Source of the DNA: CAKKQX01 sp046313915
GTDB lineage: Bacteria > Pseudomonadota > Gammaproteobacteria > Burkholderiales > SG8-41
DNA length: 44,747 bases
Reading direction: 5' to 3'
Assembly: GCA_046313915.1 (NCBI GenBank)
Contig: JBKBXX010000009.1
Span: forward strand, 1-44,747
Position 1 is the stretch's first letter, and the number at the start of each line of letters is the position of its first letter. The notes under the pieces are model-generated. The model was given only the letters and a program-made list of their open reading frames with translations, did not search any database and was not told the DNA's origin. Both the position numbers and the translations under genes were made by a program. Of the stretch, positions 23,455 through 31,799 are shown in pieces.

Positions 23455-24537
23455 TCAGGCGGCGCGTTTCACACCGGATCGGGCGCGCGCCTCTTCCATC
23501 ACTTCGTCGAGGGTCACGCACTGGCCTTTGCGGTCGATCGATTTCAACGCCGCGTTGGTCATCGCGACCGCGACGTTGCCATTGTGGGCGGTGAGCTCGT
23601 TGGGCTTGCCCGACACGCAGCTGCCGGCGAAGGCTTCGAGCTCGGCGCGGAACATGTCGGACTCGGGCAGCTTGATCTCTTCGCGCTTAGCCCAGCCGTC
23701 CTTGTCGCGCTGGATGTAGAGCACCGAATTTTGGTGCAGCAGGTGCGGCGTGTCCCAGGTGCCGAAGTCGATTTCGTAGTGCATCAGGCCCTTGAAGCCG
23801 AACACGCGCACGGCGAAAACCCCCGGCGAAGTCCAGCACGAGCCGACATAACCGACCTTGCCGTCCTTGAAGCGCACCAGCGTCATCGACTGGTCGTCGA
23901 CTTCGGCGCCGACCGGCGAGAGTTTGGAGGCCATCGACGAGACTTCCTGCACTTCGCCGCCCAGCAGGTGCAGCACGTCGAACTGGTGGATGGCGAGCTG
24001 CGACAGCGGTCCGCCGGGCGCGCGATCCTTGTACCAGCGCCAGGTCTGCGGCGTGAGCTCCAGCGCACGTTCGTTGGAAAAATTGGCTTCGATGAAGGTG
24101 ACGCGCCCGAGTTCGCCGGCGTCGATTTTTTCCTTGATGATGCGGATGCCGGCCATCAGGCGCGCGCTGTGGCCGACGGTGACGGTGATGCCGTACTGCT
24201 GTTGCAGCGCTTCTATTTTCAGGCCGTCTTCCAGCGTCTGCGCGATCGGCTTTTCGGTGTAGACGTGTTTGCCGGCCCTGGCGACCATTTCCGCCATCGG
24301 CAGGTGCTGTTCGTTGGGCACCGTCAGGATCACGCCCTTGATTTCGGGGTCGGACAGCATGGTCTGCATGTCGGGCACCGCAGGAACGCCCATTTCCCTG
24401 GTGAACGCATCGCGTTTTTCCTGCGAACGGCTGAAACCGGCGACGATCTGGATTTTGTCCGATTGCCGGGCGGCGCGGGTGAGTACTTTGGCCCAGCGGC
24501 CGAGGCCGACGATGCCGACTTTGACGGGGGTGCTCAT
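23455..24537 (-). CDS. Gfo/Idh/MocA family oxidoreductase
   Basis: This is an NAD(P)-dependent dehydrogenase of 360 residues and the first gene of the 24537-21195 operon. The Rossmann motif is VKVGIVGLGRWAKVLTRAAR, and the active-site motif is VYTEKPIAQTLEDGLK. The C-terminal domain starts with TVTVGHSARLMAGIRIIKEK, and the histidine-containing LSQLAIHQFDVLHLLGG matches the catalytic D/H region of the family. I use the ATG at 24537 (GAGGAG upstream) rather than the TTG at 24561. Transcription is likely controlled by the divergent GntR regulator through the palindrome at 24595. Substrate unknown, probably a sugar acid or cyclitol. Confidence 0.9.
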   Translation of the reverse strand: MSTPVKVGIVGLGRWAKVLTRAARQSDKIQIVAGFSRSQEKRDAFTREMGVPAVPDMQTMLSDPEIKGVILTVPNEQHLPMAEMVARAGKHVYTEKPIAQTLEDGLKIEALQQQYGITVTVGHSARLMAGIRIIKEKIDAGELGRVTFIEANFSNERALELTPQTWRWYKDRAPGGPLSQLAIHQFDVLHLLGGEVQEVSSMASKLSPVGAEVDDQSMTLVRFKDGKVGYVGSCWTSPGVFAVRVFGFKGLMHYEIDFGTWDTPHLLHQNSVLYIQRDKDGWAKREEIKLPESDMFRAELEAFAGSCVSGKPNELTAHNGNVAVAMTNAALKSIDRKGQCVTLDEVMEEARARSGVKRAA

Positions 24538-24594
24538 GGATGGATGCTCCTCGACTGACAAAGTTGTGAATGGCTTGCGTAAGCTGACACACGC

Positions 24595-24631
24595 ATCGTA
24601 ATATCGTATTATGGTATTACGATATGGTCAA
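24595..24631 (-). promoter_or_regulatory. Promoter of the Gfo/creatininase operon with overlapping palindromic operator
   Basis: On the minus strand the -35 is TTGACC (24626-24631) and the -10 is TACGAT (24603-24608) with a 17-base spacer. The spacer and -10 lie inside an inverted repeat ATCGTAATA (24595-24603) and TATTACGAT (24615-24623), with a nested CGTA/TACG pair. The position suits repression by the adjacent FCD-type GntR protein. Confidence 0.7.
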
Positions 24632-24710
24632 CCGCTGCGCCGGCCACCCCGGCGCCGGCCATGTGACCGGGGCGCAACTTATAATATAACATATTGTTTT
24701 TAAATATAAA

Positions 24711-25424
24711 ATGAAGGAAGTTCCTTTGCTCGAGGTGCGTAAGCTCGCAGCACCGCTGCGGCAACAGGTGCTCGACCATCTGCGCCAGGCGATCATCGAG
24801 GGCCGTCTTGCGCCCGGAGCACGGCTCACCGAACGCGAGCTGACCGAAATGACGGGAGTATCGCGCACCGTGATCCGCGAAGCGCTGCGTCAGCTCGAAT
24901 CCGAAGGACTGGTGGCAATCATTCCCAACAAGGGGCCGGTGGTGCGCGAGCTGACGCCGGCCGAAGCCAAAGACCTCTATTCGATACGCGCGGTGCTCGA
25001 AGGCTTCGCGGCGCGGCTGTTCGTCGAGAACGCCGGCGAGGCGGAAGTGAAAAAACTCGCGCAGGCGCTCGATGTCGTGATCGGCGCCTACGAGCGCGGC
25101 GATGCGCACGAAGTGCTCGAAACCAAGAACCGTTTCTACGACGTGCTGTTCGAAGGCGCCGGCAGCGAGACGCTGTCTTCCATGCTGGGTACCCTGCACG
25201 CGCGGATCTGGCGTTGGCGCGCACTCGGCCTGTCGCATCCGCAGCGCTCCGACGAGCGTTCCAAGGAGAGCATCGAAGGGCTGCGCGCGATTCTCGCCGC
25301 GATCCGCGCACGCGATGCCGAAAGCGCCGAAAAGCTGATGCGCGAAGAGGCGCAGCACGCCGCCGCCGAGATCATGCGCCTCATCGAAAAGCCCGCCGTA
25401 GCGGCGTCCGGTTCCGGGCGCTAG
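24711..25424 (+). CDS. GntR family transcriptional regulator, FadR/FCD subgroup
   Basis: This is a ligand-responsive repressor of 237 residues. The N-terminal winged helix-turn-helix (about 10-75) shows LAPGARLTERELTEMTGVS and RTVIREALRQLESEGLVAII. The C-terminal all-helical FCD ligand-binding domain spans about 85-225. FCD regulators usually bind carboxylates or sugar acids. It is divergent from the operon starting at 24537, and the gap contains a palindrome over that operon's promoter, so it probably controls the operon and itself. The next gene at 25435 converges on it. The start ATG follows an AT-rich stretch with only a weak ribosome binding site. Confidence 0.93.
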   Translation: MKEVPLLEVRKLAAPLRQQVLDHLRQAIIEGRLAPGARLTERELTEMTGVSRTVIREALRQLESEGLVAIIPNKGPVVRELTPAEAKDLYSIRAVLEGFAARLFVENAGEAEVKKLAQALDVVIGAYERGDAHEVLETKNRFYDVLFEGAGSETLSSMLGTLHARIWRWRALGLSHPQRSDERSKESIEGLRAILAAIRARDAESAEKLMREEAQHAAAEIMRLIEKPAVAASGSGR

Positions 25425-25434
25425 AAGCCGCGGC

Positions 25435-26427
25435 TCAATCGCGCATCCGTATCACCACCTTGCCGACTGCCTTGCCGTCGCGCACCAGGCGCAGCGCCTG
25501 CCGGTAATCGGCGAGCGCAAACTCCGCCATCACGTGCGGCTTGAGCCGGCCCGCCTGGTGCCAGGCGTAGAGTTCGCGCTGCACCTGCTGCACTTTCCAC
25601 GGCTCGCGCTCGCGGTAGGAGCTGTACTGCAGCCCGATCAGCGCGACGTTCTTGACCAGCAGATGACCCGTCTTGACTTCGGGGATGCGGCCTGCGGCGA
25701 AACCGATGACGACGATGCGGCCGCACCAGGCGATGACGCGCAGGCTGGCGTCGAACACGTCGCCGCCCACCGGATCGACGCCGATGTCGACGCCGCGCGT
25801 GCCCACGGCTTCGAATACCTGGTCGCGGAAAGCGTCGCGCAGATCGGCAACGTCGGTGCGCACCACGTGATCGGCGCCGTTTTGTCGCGCGAGCTCGGCT
25901 TTCGCGGCGCTGTCCACGCTGCCGATGACGGTTGCGCCCAGCGCCCTGGCGACCTGGAGGGCGGCGATGCCGACGCCGCCGGCAGCACCATTGACGAGCA
26001 CGGTTTCGCCCGGCTGGAAGCGCGCGCGCTCGACCAGCGCGAAATGCGCGGTGGGATAAGTGAGTCCCATCGCCGCGGCGTCGGCGAAGCTCATGCCGGC
26101 GGGCATCGGGTAGCAGTTGATCTGCGGCACCACGCAGCGCTGGGCATAGGTGCCGTATTCGTTTTGCGCCGCCACGCGGTCGCCGGGCCTGCAGACCGTC
26201 ACGCCTTCTCCGACCGCCGCGACCACGCCCGCCAGATCCTTGCCGGGGCTGAATGGCAGCGGCGGCAAGGTCTGGTAGGTGCCGCCGATCACCAGCAGAT
26301 CGGGGAAATTGACGCTCACGGCGTGCACGTCGATCAATACCTCGCCGGGGCCGGGAACGGGGTCGGGCACCTCTTCCAGCAGCAGGTTTTCGATGGGGCC
26401 GTGCTCCCTGACGATCAATGCTTTCAC
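25435..26427 (-). CDS. NADPH:quinone oxidoreductase family protein (zinc-independent MDR)
   Basis: This is a medium-chain dehydrogenase/reductase of 330 residues, of the quinone oxidoreductase branch. The N-terminal GroES-like domain carries GEVLIDVHAVSVNFPDLLVI, and the cofactor motif is VLVNGAAGGVGIAALQVARA. The cysteine and histidine ligands of zinc-dependent members are absent. The start is GTG at 26427, preceded by AAGGAG; an upstream in-frame ATG at 26457 would make a poorer N-terminus. Many such genes are annotated quinone or acryloyl-CoA reductases. The substrate cannot be assigned. Divergent from the Hfq-like gene. Confidence 0.9.
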   Translation of the reverse strand: MKALIVREHGPIENLLLEEVPDPVPGPGEVLIDVHAVSVNFPDLLVIGGTYQTLPPLPFSPGKDLAGVVAAVGEGVTVCRPGDRVAAQNEYGTYAQRCVVPQINCYPMPAGMSFADAAAMGLTYPTAHFALVERARFQPGETVLVNGAAGGVGIAALQVARALGATVIGSVDSAAKAELARQNGADHVVRTDVADLRDAFRDQVFEAVGTRGVDIGVDPVGGDVFDASLRVIAWCGRIVVIGFAAGRIPEVKTGHLLVKNVALIGLQYSSYREREPWKVQQVQRELYAWHQAGRLKPHVMAEFALADYRQALRLVRDGKAVGKVVIRMRD

Positions 26428-26493
26428 GGTTTCTCCTTGTATCGTGCAGGCAGGCATTGTACCTTGAAGGGGGAAAACCGCTGACGTCGGCGA

Positions 26494-26523
26494 TTCGATA
26501 AGCGCGACGCGAGCGGATATAAT
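26494..26523 (+). promoter_or_regulatory. Possible promoter of the Hfq-like gene
   Basis: A perfect TATAAT (26518-26523) lies about 72 bases before the start codon. The -35 hexamer at the right distance is poor (TTCGAT, 26494-26499, 18-base spacer). Confidence 0.4.
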
Positions 26524-26594
26524 GCGCTTTTGCGCAGTCTTGTGTACGATGGCGCGTGGAGTGTGACGCGAGCTGCGGAGGATCCGGGAAGATC

Positions 26595-26936
26595 ATGAAA
26601 AAATCGAGCGAGAAAAAGGCGCAGGACAAAAATCCCGCTTTCGAGAAATCCGCGCAGACCCGTTTCCTCACCCAGATGATGGAAGAACGCAAAAGGGTTG
26701 CGATATTTCTCGTGAGCGGCGTCCGGCTGGAAGGCGAAATCGTGGCGTTCGACCAGTTCGTGATCCTGCTGAAGGATGCGACGACAGACACCGTTTACAA
26801 GCACGCCATATCCACCATCCAGCCGGTGGAAGGCACCCGCCCTGCTGCCGGGCGGCCGCGGGAAGGCGCGGCCCGCCCGCCCGTCATCCGGCAGGCACGC
26901 TCCTCCAGGCTGGCCAGAAAACCGGACGCGAGCTGA
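26595..26936 (+). CDS. Divergent Hfq-like RNA chaperone
   Basis: This is an Sm-like protein of 113 residues. The Sm core (about 35-78) is unmistakable: VAIFLVSGVRLEGEI is Sm1, followed by AFDQFVILLKD and the Sm2 segment YKHAISTIQP. The proximal-face residues Gln, Phe, Lys and His (E. coli Q41, F42, K56, H57) are kept. Against E. coli Hfq, the rim arginines R16 and R17 become Met and Glu, D9 becomes Thr, and the distal-face Y25 becomes Phe. A lysine-rich N-terminal extension and a basic Pro/Arg-rich tail flank the core. The housekeeping hfq normally lies with miaA and hflX; those genes are absent here, so this is likely a second copy. I use the ATG at 26595; an earlier in-frame start at 26556 is also possible. 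Confidence 0.87.
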   Translation: MKKSSEKKAQDKNPAFEKSAQTRFLTQMMEERKRVAIFLVSGVRLEGEIVAFDQFVILLKDATTDTVYKHAISTIQPVEGTRPAAGRPREGAARPPVIRQARSSRLARKPDAS

Positions 26937-26952
26937 AGCCTTTCGCCGCGCT

Positions 26953-27441
26953 CTAGCCGTTCTGGTGCACGAGCTGGCCTGCCGCGTCGAGCACCTTGAC
27001 CGCTACCGGAATTCCCTTGCGCACGCTTTCCGTGACGACGCAGAAATCCTCGAACTGCTCCATGCAGCGATCGAAATGCTGCAATGCGCCGGCCGTGTCG
27101 GAAAGCTGCAGCGTGACCTCGATGCCGGCGATGCGGTAGCGGCCGCGTTCATTGCGCGCCAGCCGTCCCGTGACTTGCGCGCGGATCGGCCCCGGTTTCT
27201 GGTGGAATTTGCCTTGCAGGCAGAACAGGAAACTCGCCGAAAGGCAGTTCGCGACGGCGGCAGCCACCAGGCGCGCCGCGTTCGGGCCGCGTTTCGCACC
27301 GAGCGGCTCGGGCTCGTCGAGCACGAGGTCCGCGACGCTGGGCCAATCGAATTTCACGCGGAATTCGTAGCCCTGCTGCTGTTCCAGCGTCAGCGTGAAA
27401 GCATGTTCTTCATAGGCTGCGGACGACGGGGGCGATGCCAT
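26953..27441 (-). CDS. OsmC family protein
   Basis: This is an OsmC/YhfA-like protein of 162 residues. The two redox cysteines are conserved: one in LVAAAVANCLSASFLFCLQG and one in EDFCVVTESVRKGIPV, so peroxidase activity against organic hydroperoxides is plausible. An extra cysteine follows the first one. The ATG at 27441 follows AGGAGACC; the upstream TTG at 27456 is less likely. It converges on the Hfq-like gene with a gap of only 16 bases and is divergent from the glutamine amidotransferase. Confidence 0.9.
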   Translation of the reverse strand: MASPPSSAAYEEHAFTLTLEQQQGYEFRVKFDWPSVADLVLDEPEPLGAKRGPNAARLVAAAVANCLSASFLFCLQGKFHQKPGPIRAQVTGRLARNERGRYRIAGIEVTLQLSDTAGALQHFDRCMEQFEDFCVVTESVRKGIPVAVKVLDAAGQLVHQNG

Positions 27442-27583
27442 TTCGGTCTCCTGCAAGGCAGTGAAGTCGCAAACGAGTGTACCATCGTGGCGGTGGCGGC
27501 CGTTTGCGCTGGATCAAGCCGGAAGATATGGTGGCGGTGGCGGCGGACGCCACGGCAGAAAATTCAACGGAGTCTCGCAGAAC

Positions 27584-28387
27584 ATGTGTGAATTGTTTGC
27601 GATGTCGAGCAATGCGCCGGCGACCGTCAGCTATTCACTGGAAGAGTTTTCGCGCCACGGCGGACTCACCGGTCCTCACAAGGACGGCTGGGGCATCGCC
27701 TACTATGTGCAGGGTGATGTGAGGCTCGTGAAGGAGCCGCTGCCCGCGAGTGACAGCGCCTGCCTCCGGTTCATACAGGATCGCCCTTTTTCCAGCGCGC
27801 TGGTGATCAGTCATATCCGCAAGGCGACCCAGGGCGTGCGTACCCTCACCAACTGCCAGCCCTTCGTGCGCGAACTCGGCGGGGCGATGCACGTTTTTGC
27901 GCATAACGGCAATCTCGACACGCAGCGCTGGCGCGAGCAGCCAGCGGGGTGCCACCGTCCCGTCGGGGACACCGATTCCGAACATGCGTTTTGTGTATTG
28001 CTCGGGCGTCTTGCGCCGCTTTGGCTGCGGGCGGACCGCGTGCCGCCGCTGGACGAGCGCGTCTCGGTGGTGGCGGCCTTCGCGCAGGAGATGCGCGAGC
28101 TGGGACCGGCCAATTTTCTCTATGCCGACGGCGAGGTGCTGTTCGCTCACGGCCACAAGCGGATGCACGGTGGCCACAGTGTCCGGCCGCCAGGCTTGCA
28201 CGTGATTTGCCGGCGCTGTGCGCGGCAGATGGCGGCAGTGGACACGGCAGGCATCGCGATCGTGTCGGCAGGTGGCGAGCAGCATGTGACGCTGGTGGCG
28301 AGCGTTCCGCTTACGCCGGAGCCCGGCTGGCGTGCATTGGGAGAAGGCGAGCTGCTCGTGATCCGCGACGGCGCCGTGGTGCGGTAG
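27584..28387 (+). CDS. Class II glutamine amidotransferase (YafJ type)
   Basis: This is an Ntn-type amidotransferase of 267 residues. The start ATG at 27584 is followed directly by the catalytic cysteine (MCELFAMSSNAP), which must become N-terminal after Met removal; this decides the start against longer frames. The glutamine-site residues appear in HKDGWGIAYY, in SHIRKATQG and in FAHNGNL. The C-terminal part, after about residue 190, has HKRMHGGHSVRPPGLHVICR and may form an added domain. YafJ/DUG3-like members degrade gamma-glutamyl compounds; the real substrate is unknown. No synthetase partner is adjacent. Confidence 0.9.
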   Translation: MCELFAMSSNAPATVSYSLEEFSRHGGLTGPHKDGWGIAYYVQGDVRLVKEPLPASDSACLRFIQDRPFSSALVISHIRKATQGVRTLTNCQPFVRELGGAMHVFAHNGNLDTQRWREQPAGCHRPVGDTDSEHAFCVLLGRLAPLWLRADRVPPLDERVSVVAAFAQEMRELGPANFLYADGEVLFAHGHKRMHGGHSVRPPGLHVICRRCARQMAAVDTAGIAIVSAGGEQHVTLVASVPLTPEPGWRALGEGELLVIRDGAVVR

Positions 28388-28462
28388 CCGCGGCAAAGCG
28401 TTGCGAACAAGCCGCCTCGCCGTGGCGCACGGTTTTGCGTGCGGATGCGCACCGCGATGCGA

Positions 28463-29440
28463 TCAATCCGCTTTGGCGCCCGAGGCCTTCACGACCCTGG
28501 CCCATTTTTCCATTTCGGTCTTGATGAAAACCGCGAACTGTTCCGGCGTGCTGGTGCGCACTTCGACGCCCGAGGCGAACAGACGGTTTTTGACTTCCGG
28601 TGTGCCGAGCGCGGCGGTCGCCGCCTCGTTGAGTGCGGCGACGGCGGACTTCGGAATGTCGGCCGGACCGACGAAGCCGTACCACGCCACCGCCGCGAAC
28701 CCCGGCAGCGCGGCTTCGGCGACCGTCGGCAGCTCGGGGATGGACGGCGAGCGCCTGCCGCCGGTGACGGCAAAGGCCTTGAGTTTGCCGGCCTTGATGA
28801 GCGGAATCGAAGACGACAGGCTCGCGAACATGAAGTCGGTCTGGCCGCCGAGCAGCGCGGCGAGCGCTTCGCTCGCGCCCTTGAATGGCACGTGGACGGT
28901 CTTGACGCCGGCCATGGTGTTGAAAAGTTCGGCCGACAGATGTACCGAGGTGCCGGCACCCGACGATCCGTAGTTGAGCTCGCCCGGCCGGGCCCTGGCG
29001 AGTGCGATCAATTCCTGGATCGAACCGGCCGGCACGCGCGGATGGATCACGAGCACGTTGGGGCTTTCGCCGACCAGTCCGATCGGCGTGAAATCGCGCA
29101 GCGGGTGAAACGGCAGCTTCGAATACAGGCTGTGGTTGATGGCGTGGGTGCCGATGGTGGCCATCATCACGGTGTAGCCGTCGCGCGTGCTCTTCGCCGT
29201 CAGTTCCGCGGCGATATTGCCGCCGGCGCCGCCGCGGTTGTCGATTACGAGCGGCTGGCCGAGCCGCTCGTGCATCTGCGGCTCCATGGCGCGCGCGATG
29301 ATGTCGGCGGCGCTGCCCGCGGTGAATGGGATCAGCACGCGGATCGGGCGGGCCGGATAGGGTTGGGCCGTTGCCCAGGCCGCGAGGGAAGTCAGCGGCA
29401 GGAAAGCGACGATTTTTATTAACACATTGATTTTAAACAT
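28463..29440 (-). CDS. Bug family (TctC-like) periplasmic solute receptor
   Basis: This is an orphan tripartite tricarboxylate receptor, 325 residues, third in a row of three. A signal peptide (FLPLTSLAAWATAQ) precedes the family start PYPARPIRVLIPFTAGSAAD. Conserved blocks include VIDNRGGAGGNIAAEL, RDGYTVMMATIGTHAINHSL and HVPFKGASEALAALLGG. The ATG at 29440 is 14 bases after the upstream Bug gene's stop, with GGGAG before it, so the two are surely cotranscribed. It converges on the amidotransferase gene. The ligand is probably a small carboxylate. Confidence 0.93.
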   Translation of the reverse strand: MFKINVLIKIVAFLPLTSLAAWATAQPYPARPIRVLIPFTAGSAADIIARAMEPQMHERLGQPLVIDNRGGAGGNIAAELTAKSTRDGYTVMMATIGTHAINHSLYSKLPFHPLRDFTPIGLVGESPNVLVIHPRVPAGSIQELIALARARPGELNYGSSGAGTSVHLSAELFNTMAGVKTVHVPFKGASEALAALLGGQTDFMFASLSSSIPLIKAGKLKAFAVTGGRRSPSIPELPTVAEAALPGFAAVAWYGFVGPADIPKSAVAALNEAATAALGTPEVKNRLFASGVEVRTSTPEQFAVFIKTEMEKWARVVKASGAKAD

Positions 29441-29454
29441 ATTTTCATACTCCC

Positions 29455-30435
29455 TCAGTCGATTTTTGCTCCCGAGCGCTTGATGACCTCGCCCCATTTC
29501 GCGTATTCGGTGCGGATGAGCCGCGCGAACTGCTCGGGCGTGCCTTGGGCCGGCTCGGCGCCGATCGCGGCGAACCGGGCCTGGAGCGACGGCGAGGCGA
29601 GCGCCTCGTTGATCGCGACATTGAGTTTTTCGACGATGGCCCGCGGCACGCCGGCCGGCACCACGATGCCGTTCCAGGTGCTCGCTTCGTATCCGGGCAC
29701 GCCGGCTTCCGCGATCGTCGGCACCTCGGGCAGCGCCGCCGAGCGCTTGGCTCCGCTCACACCCAGTCCCCGCACGCGGCCGGCCCTGGCGTGCGGCGTG
29801 ATCGAGTTCAGGCCTTCCATCATGAGCTGCACCTGTCCCGCGATGAGATCGGTGATGCCCGCCGCGCCGCCCTTGTAAGGGATGTGCGCGATCTGCGTGC
29901 CGGTCATCGACTTGAAAAGCTCCATGCCGACTTGTCCCGGCGTGCCGTTGCCGGAAGAGGCGTAGGACAGCTTGCCCGGGTTCTGCTTCGCGTGGTCGAT
30001 GACGTCGCGCACGCTCCTGAAAGGAAGCGCAGGCGCGGCCGCGAGCAACAGGTAATTGGAGGCCGTCTGCGCCACCGGCTGGAAATCCTTGAGCACGTCG
30101 TAGGGCAGCTTGCGCACCATGTGGGGAGCGATCGCGAGCGCGCCGACCGGGGCGTAACCTATCGTGTAGCCGTCGGCGGGCGCCCTGGCGGTGAGTTCCA
30201 TGCCGATCGCGAGTGCGCCGCCGGGGCGGTTGTCGACCACGATCTGCTGTCCCAGTCGTTTGGTGAGTTCGGCGGCGACGATGCGCGCCAGCGTGTCGGA
30301 CGAGCTGCCGGATGCCTGCGGCACGATCAGCCGGATCGGCCGCAGCGGATAATCCCGGGCGGCGGCGCCGGGCGCGGCCGCGATGGCGAGCCATGCCAGC
30401 AGCAACGGCAACCAGGCGGCTTTATGCGTTTTCAT
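29455..30435 (-). CDS. Bug family (TctC-like) periplasmic solute receptor
   Basis: This is an orphan receptor of 326 residues. The signal peptide is LPLLLAWLAIAAAPGAAA, and the mature start is RDYPLRPIRLIVPQASGSSS. Other family blocks are VVDNRPGGALAIGMEL, ADGYTIGYAPVGAL and HIPYKGGAAGITDLIAGQ. The aspartate in SGSSSDT fits the ligand-pocket position of Bug proteins. GGAGAGGGG precedes the ATG at 30435. It lies 225 bases downstream of the third Bug gene and 14 bases upstream of another. No enzyme gene accompanies the cluster. Confidence 0.93.
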   Translation of the reverse strand: MKTHKAAWLPLLLAWLAIAAAPGAAARDYPLRPIRLIVPQASGSSSDTLARIVAAELTKRLGQQIVVDNRPGGALAIGMELTARAPADGYTIGYAPVGALAIAPHMVRKLPYDVLKDFQPVAQTASNYLLLAAAPALPFRSVRDVIDHAKQNPGKLSYASSGNGTPGQVGMELFKSMTGTQIAHIPYKGGAAGITDLIAGQVQLMMEGLNSITPHARAGRVRGLGVSGAKRSAALPEVPTIAEAGVPGYEASTWNGIVVPAGVPRAIVEKLNVAINEALASPSLQARFAAIGAEPAQGTPEQFARLIRTEYAKWGEVIKRSGAKID

Positions 30436-30660
30436 CCCCTCTCCTTTTTTGGTGCCGCACCGCCGGCCTGCTGCGAGCGGAGCCGGCGATCACTGGCCGC
30501 GAAGCGCCGGCATTTTGGGTCGTCGCATTACCGAACGTGGCCGCTTTCCGCTTGCAGCCGGTTGACAAGATTAATCCTTCTGCGGACTGCCGCACAACTT
30601 CACGCAACGCGCAGCCGTTGCCTCGCCGCACTTCCGTCGCTTTCGTCGGCTCTGGCGAAG

Positions 30661-31647
30661 TCAATAAGCCTTGAGCCTGGCGATGCGGATCGCTTCGCCG
30701 AAGTTTTTCCATTCCTCGGCCATGAACCGGGCAAATTCCGCCGGCGTAGTGGTTTCGGGGTCGCCGCCCGCCCGCTCCATCAGTTTCGCGGTGGCGGGAT
30801 CGCTCACCGCCTTGACGAGCGCGGCGTGCAACTTGCCGAGGATGGGTTGCGGCGTGTTGCGGGGCGCGAGCAGGCCGATCCAGCCCGAAGACACGAAGCC
30901 CGGCAATCCCGATTCGATGAGCGTCGGCAGTTCCGGCAGGAACGGCAGGCGTTTGCTGCCGCCGCTCGCGAGCGCGCGCAGGCGGCCCGACTGGATGTGA
31001 CTCAACACCGCCGGGGCGGGAGTGATCGTGACCGGCGATTCGCCGGCAATGGTGGCGCCGACCGAGGCGCCGCCGCCCTTGTAGGGCACGTGCACCACCT
31101 CGATGCCGGCCGCCTGCGCGAACAGCACGCCCGCCAGATGGCTTTGCGTGCCCGCGCCGGCATTGGCGACGTTGAGTCTGCCGGGGTGGGCCTGGGCGTA
31201 GGCGATCAGTTCCTTCACGCTTTTTGCCGGCAGCGCGGGGTTTACCACCAGGATGTTCTGGGTGATGGCGATCAGGGAAACCGGCGCGAAATCCCGCATC
31301 GGATGGTATTTGATGTTCTTGATGATCTGGGGTCCGATCACTTGCGACGCGGTGGCGGTGGCATACAGCGTGTGGCCATCCGGCGCGGCGGTCGCGGCCA
31401 GTTCGCCGGCGATAGTGCCGCCCGCGCCCGGCCGGTTGTCGATCACGATCTGCTGGCCGAGCAGCTCGCCCATTTTGCCGGCGACGATGCGGCTGATCGT
31501 ATCGTTGGAGGCGCCGGGGTTCTGGGGCACGAGGAGCCGGATCGGCCTGCCGGGATAATTTGCGGCGCTGTCGGCCGCGGCGGCGGTTGCCGTGCCCAGC
31601 AAGGCGGCAAGACCGATTGCAAGTGCGGACTGCAAGGCATGATGCAT
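30661..31647 (-). CDS. Bug family (TctC-like) periplasmic solute receptor
   Basis: This is the first of three consecutive receptors, 328 residues. The signal peptide (ALAIGLAALLGTATAAAA) precedes NYPGRPIRLLVPQNPGASND. The conserved VIDNRPGAGGTIAGEL, PDGHTLYATA and HVPYKGGGASVGATIAGE follow. It is most like the receptor at 15735 (shared DTI-R pocket segment and ITQNILVVNP). GAGGAG lies before the ATG at 31647. It is divergent from the candidate selenoprotein gene; the gap of 152 bases holds both control regions. Confidence 0.93.
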   Translation of the reverse strand: MHHALQSALAIGLAALLGTATAAAADSAANYPGRPIRLLVPQNPGASNDTISRIVAGKMGELLGQQIVIDNRPGAGGTIAGELAATAAPDGHTLYATATASQVIGPQIIKNIKYHPMRDFAPVSLIAITQNILVVNPALPAKSVKELIAYAQAHPGRLNVANAGAGTQSHLAGVLFAQAAGIEVVHVPYKGGGASVGATIAGESPVTITPAPAVLSHIQSGRLRALASGGSKRLPFLPELPTLIESGLPGFVSSGWIGLLAPRNTPQPILGKLHAALVKAVSDPATAKLMERAGGDPETTTPAEFARFMAEEWKNFGEAIRIARLKAY

Positions 31648-31732
31648 GATGATTCTCCTCGTGATTGATTGATGTCCGGTTGCCGGAGTGATGCGCGCGG
31701 CAGCTCGTGGTGGCGCTTCCGGCGTCCTTGCT

Positions 31733-31761
31733 TTGACCCGATGGCAAGCCGTACATAGAAT
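31733..31761 (+). promoter_or_regulatory. Sigma-70 promoter of the candidate selenoprotein gene
   Basis: The -35 TTGACC (31733-31738) and the -10 TAGAAT (31756-31761) are separated by exactly 17 bases. The predicted start of transcription lies about 32 bases before the ATG at 31800, which has AGGAG six bases upstream. Confidence 0.75.
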
Positions 31762-31799
31762 AGTCCGGCACGCCGTCAGGGCACAACCAGGAGCGACTC

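Noticed and set aside
28463..30394. A 643-codon minus-strand frame that seems to fuse two Bug genes
   Set aside because: Its first half is an out-of-frame shadow of the receptor at 29455-30435; only the part from 29440 on is the real gene.
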